The notes: generated by a model from the letters alone, not told the origin. A stretch of DNA of 64,000 nucleotides from Apostichopus japonicus (GCF_037975245.1 NC_092577.1:17818398-17882397), one strand, 5' to 3'. Numbered from the stretch's first letter, positions 30,968 through 42,698 are shown. Program-made: numbers and translations.

Positions 30968-32560
30968 CTAGACTTGTTTTTGCAAATCTTCAATTTGTTT
31001 TTGCAAGTCTTTTATTTGGGAAGCTTTCTGTTTCGCTGTTCGTCGTAGACTGTTGGATTTGGCTATCATTGTTAGATTTCCAGTCGATTCTGCTTTTTCG
31101 GCACATTTATCAGCAGATTTCAAAAGAGCATCCACGTCCATTTCTACACGGCTTTTTTTCTTTCTTGTTTCGTCGATCTTATCAGTTACACATTTACGTT
31201 TCAAAATCATTTGCTGCTTCTCCTTTTTTTGCTCATCGAGATAGGTTACATACCGCTGCCTTGCTGCTCCAGCCGAAAGTATAAGTTGCTTTGTTATGGG
31301 AACATTGAGTGTACCACCCACACTTCGTATGTAATCCTGAACTAACCGCTGTGATATAAACGACCGCTCTTGTAGATTCTCAACTTCAATCTGTTTATTG
31401 AAGGAAAATCCTCGCTCAACGGTGGCTTGTCCATGTGATAACAATAAAAGCTTTACCACCACATATCCCCACAATGCCCGGTATTCATCCTTACCAGCCA
31501 TTTGTCCAAACAAAAAGCAATCTAGTCTGTCTTTGCAAGTATCAAATTCCCTGAACTTTGCTGGATTATGTGCAACGCCTTCAAGAAAAGTTGAATATTC
31601 TTTGATAAGAGCATCACACTGATTTTCCTTCACAACCTTTGCAGCTACAAAATGTTGCAATATCTTTTTAAATTTGATTTCACAGTCATCTTGATGTGAA
31701 GCCATTCTGCGAGGGTCAATGCACACTGTGCAACGTACAAGCTGATAAGTGATCGGGGCTTTCTCCAGGAGTTTACAAGATAGTTTCACCAGAAATTTCT
31801 GACAATCCAATTTAAATTGTTGGCTTTGTCTGTCTGAAATTTTCTTTGTTGCTAGCAGGGCCTTAACTTTCTTCCGAGCAATGAAGCCTATGTCAACTTC
31901 ACCTATTGGGCATTGCACAGCAGAACTATTCACATCCATGTTTACCACTTTTGTGATCCTGTTTACATCTGCAATAGCATCCTTCTTTACAAAGCGTTTC
32001 ATTATGTCTTTCAGGACTACATGCATGTCAGTTGCCAAAAATGGCAACATGGGCTTGTCAGTTTGATACCTGACCAGAAATGGGTAAACCTCTTTTGCTA
32101 CTAAGGTGAAAAATGCCAGCTTAGCTTCTAGAAGTGGATCTTTCATTGCCTCAAAAATGACCTCAAATGACTTTCTTTTCGGACAAGACACTTGCTGTGC
32201 TTTTGCACTTTTCACATACTTAGCAATATCTGGCAGTATTTCTTGAATTCTCTCAGCTACAGGGACATTCTCCAACCACCTGTGTTTACAGAATTTTAGA
32301 GGAAATTTGGTGTTGCCTGTTATCTTTTGGAAGTCCTCCCTTCTTGCAGGGGTGTCATGGAAAAGCCAGTGCGCACTTGAAAATAGTTGCTCGATTCCCC
32401 ATGATGAAGCTTCTCCACCTGCCTTAAAGGCATTATTTAGGATGTGTAGTCCACATGATCCAATATTCAAACTTTGGCAATCAAAGTCTTTGGACATTTC
32501 CTCACAAAAATCCTTGTAGAATCGCCAGTTTACGATGGGACCATCCAAGTACAACATACT
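30968..32560 (-). CDS. hAT-like transposase, main exon (C-terminal)
   Basis: Long open exon on the minus strand, about 530 codons after the proposed acceptor ATATTAAG at 32561. It encodes SMLYLDGPIVNWRFYKDF, IGSCGLHILNNAFKAG, KHRWLENVPVAERI and a hAT-type dimerisation segment, LWGYVVVKLLLLSHGQATVERGFSFNKQIE (written here in two halves of one motif: LLLLSHGQATVERGFSFNK). The tail is a Lys-rich coiled coil (DLQKQIEDLQKQV). The open length and the clean splice fit either an autonomous hAT-like transposon or a domesticated transposase gene. I saw no clear bordering 8-bp TSD or TIRs. The upstream donor at 33342/33341 is phase 0, as is this acceptor. Confidence 0.65.
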   Translation of the reverse strand, partial: SMLYLDGPIVNWRFYKDFCEEMSKDFDCQSLNIGSCGLHILNNAFKAGGEASSWGIEQLFSSAHWLFHDTPARREDFQKITGNTKFPLKFCKHRWLENVPVAERIQEILPDIAKYVKSAKAQQVSCPKRKSFEVIFEAMKDPLLEAKLAFFTLVAKEVYPFLVRYQTDKPMLPFLATDMHVVLKDIMKRFVKKDAIADVNRITKVVNMDVNSSAVQCPIGEVDIGFIARKKVKALLATKKISDRQSQQFKLDCQKFLVKLSCKLLEKAPITYQLVRCTVCIDPRRMASHQDDCEIKFKKILQHFVAAKVVKENQCDALIKEYSTFLEGVAHNPAKFREFDTCKDRLDCFLFGQMAGKDEYRALWGYVVVKLLLLSHGQATVERGFSFNKQIEVENLQERSFISQRLVQDYIRSVGGTLNVPITKQLILSAGAARQRYVTYLDEQKKEKQQMILKRKCVTDKIDETRKKKSRVEMDVDALLKSADKCAEKAESTGNLTMIAKSNSLRRTAKQKASQIKDLQKQIEDLQKQV

Positions 32561-32858
32561 CTTAATATGCAATTTTCTGAAAATCATATTTGGCACAGTT
32601 AAAATGGTCAATGATGCACCTTGCCAGGATTGGTAGGCATGACACATACTGAACAAAGGAAAATATGAGAGTTTACCTCGTACTACCCGGACAAAATGAA
32701 TATACTTCTGTTCTAGAATTTCTAAAAAAAACAGGCTTGAATTGGCCCGGAAGGCCCCTACCTTATAACAATATGGGGCATTTTGACTTGTGATTTTCAT
32801 CATAAACTACCGCCGGTATGTTATTGTTTTACTGAAAACAAAATTCTTACAGGCTTTT

Positions 32859-33069
32859 CAGTGCTTGAAAAATCATTTACATGATTGGTAGCCAGACTCT
32901 GGTCACATAAGCAGCCCAAATGAGATTCTGGTAGCCCAAATCCTAAATACAAATACGAAACTAACTGTATTTTGGTAGTCCGTTGTGCTACCACATCGTG
33001 AATAGTAGGTGCCTGAGCAACTAATTTGGTAGCCCTGGGCACCTGGCGCATAGGATTTTTCGAGCCCTG
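32859..33069. mobile_element. Small hAT-type MITE candidate in the intron
   Basis: Ends are CAGTGCTTGAAAAATC (32859-32874) and GATTTTTCGAGCCCTG (33054-33069), which pair as inverted repeats with two mismatches and have CAG...CTG tips typical of hAT. The interior has several TGGTAGCCC/TGGTAGTCC words, and similar words occur at 34500-34580. No TSD is evident. Confidence 0.45.
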
Positions 33070-33341
33070 AATTTTACTGGAATTCCCCTTCCGACCCTTT
33101 ATTGTCAATCCAACATCGAACAAATCTGCTCACATGTAGAACAACCATGTCTGCCCAAAATCATTTGAACCATACAAGTATTCAATGTACAGTCCATTAT
33201 GTACAGTATGTCAGATATCCAGACAATTAGCAAACCTTCAGTGTGACATTTAAAATATGGCAGTATAAAGTAACTATAAAGGTTCTTTCAAAGATAAGAA
33301 ATATTAAAAGTTCAATTAAATATCAATGAGTCCTAACTCAC

Positions 33342-33993
33342 CTGGAAGATTTTTGGAATTTCAAGTCCTTCCACTGCATCACGGAAATGCATCATCATAT
33401 CCGCTGCCGTCCCATGTCCCATAAAGACTGAGTTGTAATAACGACTCTCCACTAGTAACTTATTGGTATTCCAAGCACGGACATGCACATCTAATTGCTT
33501 TGACTGTGTGACAGCATTCATGCTTTCGTCGAAGAGAACAACATAATTGTCCTCATTTTTTAAAAGTTTGATTAGTTCCTCTTTAAAATGAGGGGCAAGC
33601 CCAAAACATGTTAGATAGGCACATTTCTTCTCCCCACACGAAAACTGTTTGGCTATTTGGCTGTCGGGGAACATTTTCTGAAATAATTTTGCAGTGTCTG
33701 TTGATGAATTATAAGAGTAGTGGCTGTCTATTACCTTTAAAGCCCACGTTATTTCAGCTGTTAATGTATCCTCCCGGGTAACGTAAGTATCAAGGGTTGA
33801 TTTGTTTGTTGGCATACTGGTAGAACTACTACTAGTAGTACTAGCGACAAGTTCTAGTGATCTTGCAGTGGTCGAAGGTGCGGTAGCACTAGCAGTTGCA
33901 GCTTGATCAGTTGGTTTCATGAAGTTTAAAATCAATGTGGATTGTTGTTGGGTCCCTTTTAAAAATTGGAGATGTTTTTTTCCTTTCATATGA
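33342..33993 (-). CDS. hAT-like transposase, upstream exon
   Basis: Donor CAG|GTGAGT (minus strand) at 33342 and probable acceptor ATATCTAG before 33993. Encodes HMKGKKHLQFLKG, the end of a BED/C2H2-like zinc finger whose first half must be on an earlier exon. Then come a Ser/Thr/Ala-rich linker, AEITWALKVIDSHYSYNS, LFQKMFPDSQIAKQF, YLTCFGLAPHFKEELIK and VVLFDESMNAVTQSKQLDVH. The last block carries the first catalytic-type Asp seen in this transposase family. Joining to the 30968-32560 exon keeps the frame. Confidence 0.6.
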
Positions 33994-34043
33994 CTAGATA
34001 TGTTTGCATGAAATAAAACAATTAAAAAAATATCAATCAACAT

Positions 34044-35384
34044 GGTTCATGAGTCCTCAAGTTAATAATCATAGCGATAGGCCTACATCGGTAAACAAAG
34101 AGAACAGTGTATTAAGCCTAACGTTCGTCATACTGTTTATATGGTAGGCAACGCTACAAAACGCGTTTCTCTAATGTAATATTATTGTCAAAATCCTTCG
34201 CTAAATTATCACTAAAAAACAAACCATGCGATAATTGAAGAAATCCTGATGTAAAAAGCTCTTTTTCAATTCGGCTACGAATATTTTAGTGTTAAAAATA
34301 TCCTTCTATAAATGTTTTTTTTCACACTTTCTATGTTAATATTCTCCGTAATCACGCAAATATTGATAGGTCATGTCCACAGATAATTATAAGCCACTGC
34401 GGAAACTGTTAAATTCAGCGTGTACAAGATCACGCAATATCTAATGCAATGTGTACGCTGGGTATATAAAGACATGATCAGTGTTGGATTTTCAGGTATT
34501 TGAGAAGGTTGTCCGTGGGACTACCAGTTTCAAAGAATTTGAAAGATTTTGGTAGTCCTGCAAAAAACTTGGTAGTCCTTCCAAATTTTCCACCAAAATT
34601 GTTCACAGCATGCATGTGTTTACGTGATACATCCGAATTGTAACGACGCTACACGTGCGCCGCATACAAACAGTGTTGTTTATGATATACAATATAAATC
34701 CTACCAACTAGAATGATAAATAATTTATCGTTCAGGTAGGTAGGATTTAGATTGCTTACTACTGTACAGCTCACATGCGTACGTCCAGCAATGCATTTTC
34801 ACTCGGCCTATAGACTGTCCGTGTCTGATCGACTGTTGTTTCAACCAGGGTAGAAATTAAGATTTGGCTTTGGGGGCAATTTTGGAAAATGAAAAGTTAA
34901 AAACGACCCTCTTAATGAATTTACCAGGTTTTTTTTGTTAAGGTTTAGGGGTGCTCTTTTCCAAAATTCAATATGCTGTTTAAGGAAATGGTTGTAAGCA
35001 TTCAATAGGATAAAGTAAGCACAATTACCCTCTTCCTAGTGCTGCGACCTTAAAGCAAATAACGTCAACACACCGAATATATAACGAAAAACCAACAACC
35101 CATCAACTGAAATAGAAAACATGTAGAAACACATATAAAACAACGTGTGTGGATGAAATCACTCACCACCAAATACGAAACCATTATATACTGCTAAAAA
35201 GTAATCAAAGTTAAAACCTTCAATCCATCGCCACAGCAACGGTGTACGTAAAATACAACATTCCCTCTTTAAGACATAGCACATACCATCCAAACAACTG
35301 CCGATTTTCAGTAAATTGAAATTGTAAACAAAGCTACGCATTTTTTTTTTTTTTTTTTTGGCAAACCGATGGTTGTCTACATTT
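34044..35384. other. Non-coding stretch upstream of the hAT-like gene
   Basis: No gene seen. TGGTAGTCC words at 34500-34580 and a CAGGGTAGAAATTAAGATTTGG start at 34846 look like fragments of small repeats. A T20 tract is at 35341-35360. Confidence 0.4.
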
Positions 35385-35815
35385 CCCATTGACTTAGTGT
35401 GGCTGTTAGGCTAACATGTGGTCGAAGGTTGCAGTATTTCACGGATATTTTAGTTGTAGCTAACTGCGTCACAATTTCAGCAAATAAAGAGATGCTTAGG
35501 CTACATTTTCCCGTTGACTATGTGTGGTGTTCGGCTATCATGCGCGCGACGATAGCAGCAAGGAAAGTGTGTAAACAAAGCTACGCAAAGTTTATTTGGC
35601 GGGCAAACCAAACCGATGGTTAGGCTAAATTTCCCATTGACTTAGTGTGATTGTTAGGCTAAAATGTGGTCGAAGATTGAAGTTTTTCGTGGATAATTTT
35701 ATTCTTTATTTGCGACACAACTGAGCGGATAAACAGATGGCTAGGTTAGATTTCCATGTTGACTCAGTGTGAAGTTAGGCTACCATGTGTTCGGAGATTT
35801 GTGGGGATTTTTGGT
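35385..35815 (+). repeat. Diverged tandem repeat, about 120-bp period, four units
   Basis: The block 'A-T-TTCCCATTGACTTAGTGTG-n-GTTAGGCTA-n-ATGTGGTCGAAG' recurs with substitutions at about 35385, 35503, 35630 and 35749. The spacers hold TTTCGTGGAT-like and CAGCGGATAAACAGATGGCTAGG-like text. Units have drifted, so the array is old. No coding seen. Confidence 0.65.
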
Positions 35816-35999
35816 TATTGTCGCTGGTACTGAAATTGCTTAGTGGAGGCCGTAATTTGCCAGTGACTGTGCGAGAAGTTTGCGGTGATTGTGCGCGACC
35901 CTCCCTCGTAATTTTTTACACAACTAAGACATTCTTTAAGGTTTTTTGTTTGTCACAATTTGACTATTCCACGGTAATTATTGTGTAACAATTACGTAC

Positions 36000-36150
36000 A
36001 AAATATGTTTTGCATTAAGCATGTTAAATTTCAAGCACTTTTCAATGACATTTTCCAAAAATATAAGAAATCAAGTACTTTAAAGGCCTTGAAAACTGAC
36101 CAATCAAATTCAAGCATTTTCAAGGTTTTCAAGCACCCGTACGAACCCTG
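36000..36150. other. hAT-type terminal sequence candidate
   Basis: Ends TTTTCAAGCACCCGTACGAACCCTG; its reverse complement starts CAGGGTTCGTACGGGTGC, a common hAT terminal style. Internal TTCAAGCA repeats are typical of subterminal motifs. The partner end was not found. Confidence 0.35.
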
Positions 36151-36289
36151 ATTACAAGTTGTGCCCTCGTAGACAGACCTTCACCATCGTACAACCGAGT
36201 AGCCTGAATTAATAAAATCAACATACAGCTGCTAATGATATATTGTTCATAAAACAATTCAAAAATGGTGAGCAATGAGTTACTGACCA

Positions 36290-36756
36290 TTGTAAACCTG
36301 TGCAATAAAGCAAGGGATGGTTCTTCATCGTCTGATCTGCTGTTGTTGTTTGCCGCTATCAACAGGAGACACATCTGGAACAGCAGATGCCGCCTAGTTT
36401 TCGATGGGGACGTCTGGAGGGCCGAGGCTGTCGTCCCCCTCGTGCAAAGTGACATTAGGTTGCGCATGGAAGCGGACCACGTACGGCTTCCCGACACTGC
36501 CTTTTATAGACGCTGGCGCAAGCCTGTCGTCTACTATCGGGACGGCGTTCCCCGGATGAAATTTGGAGTGAGTTAGTTGTTAGGTGTGGGGGGTTTGTGT
36601 GGTCGTTACATAATATGGGTTCGGGGGGGGGTCTGTTTGGAGTTAGCTTATTGGGGCTGGTTTGTAGAGCTTTCTTGTTTTGGTTCTGTTGGCCTTTGGG
36701 TCCGTGTCCTTTTCACGTCACGTTAAACGCTACATTATTTACATATGTGAGATTTC
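36290..36756 (+). mobile_element. Family A LINE fragment with a private ORF2 deletion
   Basis: Plus-strand piece. TGTGCAATAAAGCAAGGGATGG to GTCTGATCTG matches the endonuclease-RT linker of the full-length copy (59390-59425 reversed). It then jumps to the ORF2 C-terminus (FAAINRRHIWNSRCRLVFDG ... GVPRMKFGVS, stop at 36574-36576) and the 3'UTR. The jump at about 36344 has GATCTG microhomology. The 3'UTR is cut at 36756 where a minus-strand B element begins. Confidence 0.7.
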
Positions 36757-36922
36757 TGTGATTTTTACGTGACCCGCCATGCGGGATACAAAACGTCACG
36801 GCCAAACGGCACTACCGAACCATCCCATTCTGACAAACGAAACTCAGGTCTAGCGAGCCAAATAAACATACGCCCGCCGACCTGCAGTGACAAAACGCCC
36901 ACCCCCCTCCCCACTCAAACGT

Positions 36923-39900
36923 TCAAAAACCTACAAATGGACGACCCGCACGCAGCGAAACGACAAACCCCTCCCCAGCACACCAGCGTCCAAAAAAGCC
37001 AGCCCCAGATAAACGGCGAAAATCGCCTTCAATTTGAAGGCGAATGTCAGACTTAACCGCCTCCAGGACTGCCTGCCAACTGGCAAATTTCCCCCTAAAA
37101 ACCAAATTACATCTATTCCGCCAAACATGTTTTTTTACAACAGAGCAAACAAAAATGATGCGGTGCAACACAGCTACCGAACAAACTGGAGGGTCTACCC
37201 CATATCAAATAAAGCCCTGCCCCACCGACCATGAACGGTCTCCCGTAACACGGTCGGTCCAGGCCTGGAACCACTCCCATAAGTTTACTACAAAGCAACA
37301 ATGCCAAAAAACATGAGCAGTACTCTCTAAGCTGTCACAGCCGGTCCTAGGGCACAGTCCATCACCGAATCCCCAATGATATCTTTTTAGGTTGGTCACC
37401 AAGGCACCGTGTGCAACTCTCCATGCGAGATCACGGAGCCTGCAACCATTCAGCCTTGAATGCACCGAACGCCATACTTCGGCAGAATGACGTCCCTGGA
37501 CAAAAATTACATTCAAGGCCTTATCCCGCAACGAACTGTGAACGATGGCCGGCTGTGACAGGTCAACAGGGGGCAACTCAATCAGAGCGGAGCAGATGAC
37601 ACGCACCACCCTGTTTGGAGTACTACTATGCGGTTCTCTGTTGCTAAACAGCGCCGGGACCCATCGACGCAGGTGCAAACCGCCCCAAAAACGTACAAAA
37701 TATGAACAAGGCAACCCTGGGTCAGTTACCGCTACAAACAACTGCTTAAATAACAAAAAAGTCAATTTACTTCCCAGATGAACCACCCCCAACCCACCCT
37801 TCTCCAGTTTTTGGTACATTACCGCCCTTTTGACAAGCTCTGTACCACCCGACCAAATGAATGAAAATATCGCTCTCTCCAACCTCACCAGGACGCGACG
37901 CGGAATTGGATACACCGCGCCCGGGTACCACAAGATGGGCGAAACAAAACGATTAATTACGGTGACTTTCCCTAGGATCGAAAGCCAGCGGGTGCCAAAG
38001 GTTTCGAGTCTGCTCTGAAATACCTCAGCCCTCTCGTTCCAGGTGACATCACAAGGTGCATCATAGCCGAACCATGTACCATTAATTTTGATATTCTGAT
38101 CCCACCACGACGCACCGAATGGTAAGTCTCTGTATCTCCAGCTACCAAGACGAAGGCCCTTTGTCTTTTCTGGATTCAACTTCGCCCCGGTAGCTCTCAA
38201 ATATAGATAGATCCTGCGAGAGTGCGCGAAAGGAGCCCAGAGTCGAAACAATACATGTCACGTCATCTGCATATTGAGCGCATTTCACTTTGGCACCCCC
38301 TGCCACAACGAATGGAACAAGTTTGGAGTCCCTTTCCAAGAGACGAGAGAGGGACTCGCTAAACAAAACATAAAGTAATGGAGACAGAGGGCACCCCTGG
38401 CGCACCCCCCTCTCTACGTTAAAAACCTCCGAACAATACCCATGGTTACGATAACAGAACTGTAACTTTCTTGATACAAAACAGAAATCCATTTACGAAA
38501 ATTTGGGTGCAACTGAAACGTCTCCAATACATTCATTCAAAAACCGCGATCCACCATGTCAAAGGCCTTCTGCTGGTCCAGAGACACCAATGCACATGGC
38601 AGATCACGATCAATAACAAAGTCGGTCAAGTCGCGCATCAACCACAAGTTCTGCTGGATGCAATGACCCTTCACTGCACAAGTCTGGAGATCACCAACAA
38701 GATGCGGCATAGCCAGTGCAAGGCGGTTGCACAAAGCCTTAGCCAGCAACTTGTAGTCCACATTTAACAAGGTGATCGGACGCTTGTTTTGGGGATCCAA
38801 GGGGTCCACAGACTTTGGCAGCAAAGTAATCATGCCCAGACGTTGACTTTGGTTTAACAGTCCGTTTTGGAAGGCGTCCTCGAAGACGGCTCTGATGTCG
38901 GGTCCTATTATTGCCCAGAAGGTTCGGTAGAACTCCCTCGGAAGCCCGTCCGAACCCGGGGACTTACCATTCTTCATCTTCGAAAGCGCCCTCCAAAGCT
39001 CAACAGGGGTTATTCCGGCCCCTAAAATATCATTGACATCGTGGGGAACGGTTTTAGAGATTTCCCTCAATAAATCAGCCTGTGCCGACAAGTCGACATT
39101 GCCACGCGTAAACAAACTCGAATAATACTCTTTATATACGCGGGCAATGCCGTGAGGGTCACTGACCACGGTCCCATCGGTAGCGCGCACAGACGGGACG
39201 CGTCTCTCACCCGTCGATGAGCTAACGGACTGGTAAAACCTCAGTGAAGGGCGCTCCTCGGCTTCCACCGCTTCGACACGGGCCCTGACGCGGGCACCGT
39301 GGTACTTTTCATCGAGATAAGTCTGCAAAGCGATGACTGCCGAAGGGTCGCCAAACTTCACCTCCGCGCACAGCTTCGAGAATTTTTCTCTTCGACGCCG
39401 TGCGCGGGTCACGCAATACTGAATTGCGTAGCGTTTGATGCGCAACTTGACATCATCCCACCACTGAGATGTAGAAGGAAAGGCCGGCTTCAATGTTTGC
39501 CATCCTTTGTACCTGGTCTCGAACCCTTGGCGGAACTCTGCCTCGCCAAAAATCCGACAGTTAAGCTTCCATAGGCCCCGCCCGATCGGGAAAATGGAAG
39601 GCAAAACAAAACGTGCTACCACAGTGTCATGGTCAGAGAGCGGACAGCTGAGCGTCTCGCAACCCGAAAATTTAAAATTTACGGGCGCATACATTCGATC
39701 TATCCTGGAGGCATCTTCACCGTTAGGCCTCACCCACGTATACACCGTACTACACGGGTGCATATGCCTCCAGACATCGGCTAAAAGGTGTGCCGAAGTG
39801 AATCTGTCCAATTCTGTGATCCCAGCGTCGGGACTTGCAGACACAGAAGTTCCGAGTCTGTCAAGACCCGAGTCTGGGACAGTTAAAGTCTCCGACCATG

Positions 39901-40313
39901 ACACACGGCGCACTACCAGGAACAAAGGAAGGCAGCGTGTTAAAAAAATCTCGTCTAGCAGAAGGCCGATTGGGAGCATACACATTGCAAATGGAGATGT
40001 TACCCTTTGGATACTTGAATAGAATGCAAACCAATCGGCCCTCGTGATCCGTCTCCACCCTAGTGGCACAACCCGCCTGACGAGCTGACAGAAGGATGAC
40101 AGTGCCACAGGATGAAGACGAACCAAACGAAGCAAGCAGCTCACCACCCCACTCATAAGCACATAGAGGGACATGTTCTTCCAATATTTGCGTTTCTTGC
40201 AGGCAAACGCAGTCGACCTCCATTGATTTACAATACTGGAAAATGCGACTGCGCTTGCGATGATCCCTCATGCCATTCACGTTCAAAGTGGCAACTGAAA
40301 GTGTATGGGCCAT
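36923..40313 (-). pseudogene. LINE ORF2 (family B): endonuclease, RT, zinc-knuckle
   Basis: Start MAHTLSVATLNVNGMRDH. Endonuclease landmarks: CLQETQILEEH, YAPNRPSARRDF, GDFNC and SCPLSDHDTVVARF. RT landmarks: NGKSPGSDGLPREFYRTFW, ITLLPKSVDPLDPQNKRPI, SLDQQKAFDMVD, GVRQGCPLSPLLYVLFSE, QYADDVTCIVS and GLRLGSWRYRDLPFG. C-terminal CPRTGCDSLESTAHVFWHC is the CCHC-like motif, followed by VKKHVWRNRCNLVF. Frame breaks near 39870, 38537, 38250 and 37200 separate otherwise well-kept domains. In life this enzyme nicks target DNA and copies the RNA in place. Confidence 0.85.
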
Positions 40314-40333
40314 GAGAGGGCAATGGGGCAAAA

Positions 40334-41496
40334 CTACGAAGACGACGATTCTGTAAGCTTCAAGCGCGCTCTAGACGACATATCGTCGTCGGAGTCGTCG
40401 CTTGAAGCCGACCTTTTCAGTGAGGGTTCCCCCATCTCGTCGTACCAGCTCGTCCCAGTGGCACGTTTCGGCTCGACCATCACCGAGCCTCCGGAGTCAC
40501 TGTCAGACATAGCCTCCGGAGACCCGACGACCGAGTCGTCGTCGGACAGAGTCTCCGGATCTGGCGATACCGGCGGCGGACTGGGGACGGAACTGGACGG
40601 GTTGATGGGGGAAGCTGGTGGAGACCCCGTGTCCGCTTCGCTGTGTGGTGGAGACAGTGCGGGCACGGGGTTGATGGGGGAAGCTGGTGGAGACTTTCTC
40701 GGTGCGGGCACGGGGTTGGGGTCTGCAACTACGGGGGAGGGTGAACCAGGTGCGGAGAGTGAATCCTCACCTTGCGTGGAGCTTCCTCCGAGGCAGTAGG
40801 TGCGCCAGAACTTGGCGCCTTTGCTTGACCCCTACTCTTTGTCATAAAGACATAAGAGGAGGGACAAGCGCGAAAGACATGTCCCTCCTTCCCACAGAGT
40901 GAGCACACGACTTCGCTTGGGCAAGCAGAGGTATCATGCCCAAGACGAAGGCAGCGCCCACACTTTTTATTTGGGCAGCCCTTGGCTTCGTGCCCGGTCT
41001 CCCCACACCTGAAGTAGGTACGGGGCTGACCGGGGTAACGCACGTGAGCTTTATGCCCGGCAATAAAAAGGAAGGAGGGAATGTCCTGCTTGAGGTCGAT
41101 CCGAACCTGTCGGTGCCCGTTGAACACCCCAGGGGCCTGTGCGTAGGAGCACATTTTAATAGCCTTGACAGCCCCAAACCGACCTAAAACAGTTGCGACA
41201 AGTTCCTGACGCACCTCTAATCCTACGTGGATGACAGTTACCCATACCGAACGTTCGTATGGAGTAACTGTCAAACCTTCAACCCCACTCAGCAACGTGA
41301 CACCCTTCTGCCGGGTCACGTCACTGGTAAAACGTAGATCATACGTATTACGACCCTGGAGAGCTTGTAAAGCATCAACCTCACCAGGCACAACAACACC
41401 CTTACTCTTTAAAATACTAAAAACTTGCACCGGTGGAACCGCTTGTTCACCGGTGAAGGTCAACTTAACAATTTTGGAATCACGGCGCGATGCCAT
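40334..41496 (-). pseudogene. LINE ORF1 (family B), gag-like with zinc knuckles
   Basis: Starts MASRRDSKIVKLTFTGEQ and aligns along its length with family A ORF1 (VPGEVDALQ, GVEGLTVTPYERSVWVTVIH, ARYPGQPRT-like HVRYPGQPRT). The zinc knuckles are FRCGETGHEAKGC (first Cys changed), CGRCLRLGHDTSAC and CSLCGKEGHVFRAC. The C-terminal third shifts frame near 40725 and then has PPASPINP repeats (40560-40710) and an acidic Ser/Asp-rich end (SDDSDDDMSS). It ends at TAG 40334-40336, 20 nt before the ORF2 ATG. Confidence 0.8.
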
Positions 41497-41725
41497 GATA
41501 CCGAAGGTGGCTAGGCCACAGAGGAGTAACAAAAACAAACTAAAGACAGGTTTAAACTTAAAACGATATACGATAACTATATACGACAAACGCACACACC
41601 CGCCTGGCGGGAAGTATAGCACAGTACCAGTTAGGTAAGAAGAACACCAGTTAGGTAAGAAAGTAGCTGTATCAGATGGAGAGCGAGAGCGAAAAACACG
41701 TCTGCACTCCACGAAAGCTAACTGC

Positions 41726-42698
41726 CATGTGCAGACTGCTATGTTCAAGACATCTAGAAGACTGATTCATCCACTTGCGAAGGTGTGTTTAACAAACACA
41801 TTTCAGCATGAGAATAGTATACAATGTATCTCTCACATCCTAACCTAGAAGTTGTACAGCAATTGTTTGCAACAGAATCCAGGGCTATCTAAACTTTAAT
41901 CTATCGATTCGTTGGTAATGTGTCATTAACTTCCTCCATCTGCCAGTACTAATTGCCAAAATTGTCATGTGGAACTTATTATGCTTGTTTAGGGTGCAAA
42001 ATTAGTAATGTTGGAAATTTCGAGTCATATCATAGTGCACAAAAATATGGTGGTTAGGTCAGCCACATTTTTTCATTGCGGTCAACATCTCTAAATGGTA
42101 GTCATTACAAATGATTCTGTGAGCATGACAACATCGCTGGCATTACTTTATGAGTCTGCTTAGATTTTTGCACTTGCCTATCACCTTGTAGGTCAAGGTC
42201 AGCTTATTATGAAGCTGGAAAACTTTATTCAGGGTAAGGAACATTCTGTGACTCACAAGCTCAAAGCCTCAAGCATTGTTAATTTTTCTAACACCGACTT
42301 TCCTCACATGTGATTACTCACTGTATTGAGAACCAAGGACTCAATGATGCAACAAGAAATTGTCCTAATTTTCATATTGTCATAATTTTTTCGCACATTC
42401 AATATTCTTGTGTATCCTATTGGACCCATCCACACACCAGTCATACTTCTTCATGTAGTAAACCAATTGCATCCATAAACCTTTGCTTGCTTATGTGATT
42501 ATGCTTTTGAAAAATCTGCAAAAGGAGTAAAGGAAACTTTGGAAAGTGCTAAGCTTCAAAAAAGTGAATAGAGGATATGTACACTGTACTCTCTGCCAGA
42601 TAACCTTTTTTTTGAGAGAGAGATAATGTTGATTAGACCACTATTTTGCATTTCTAAGTTGCCACAGATTCAATTTTGTTTTTTCTGTGTACAATCAG
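41726..42698. other. Non-coding stretch
   Basis: No gene or recognised repeat. The last bases (TTTTTTCTGTGTACAATCAG) form an acceptor-like tract. Confidence 0.45.

Larger units (their letters stand above)
36757..41725 (-). mobile_element. Nearly full-length family B L1/Tx1-like LINE
   Basis: About 5 kb on the minus strand: 5' end AGTTAGCTTTCGTGGAG at 41723, ORF1 (40334-41496), 20-nt spacer, ORF2 (36923-40313) and 3' end at 36757 (plus view ATTTTTACGTGACCCGCC). ORF2 has an APE endonuclease, RT and a C-terminal zinc-knuckle-like motif, placing it in the L1/Tx1 group. A few single-base shifts inactivate it. It abuts an opposite-strand A fragment on its 3' side. No TSD is clear, so insertion may have come with a deletion. 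Confidence 0.85.

Noticed and set aside
36729-41740. A TSD for the family B element at 36757-41725
   Set aside because: No matching direct repeat next to both ends; short TGTGCA similarity is too weak.
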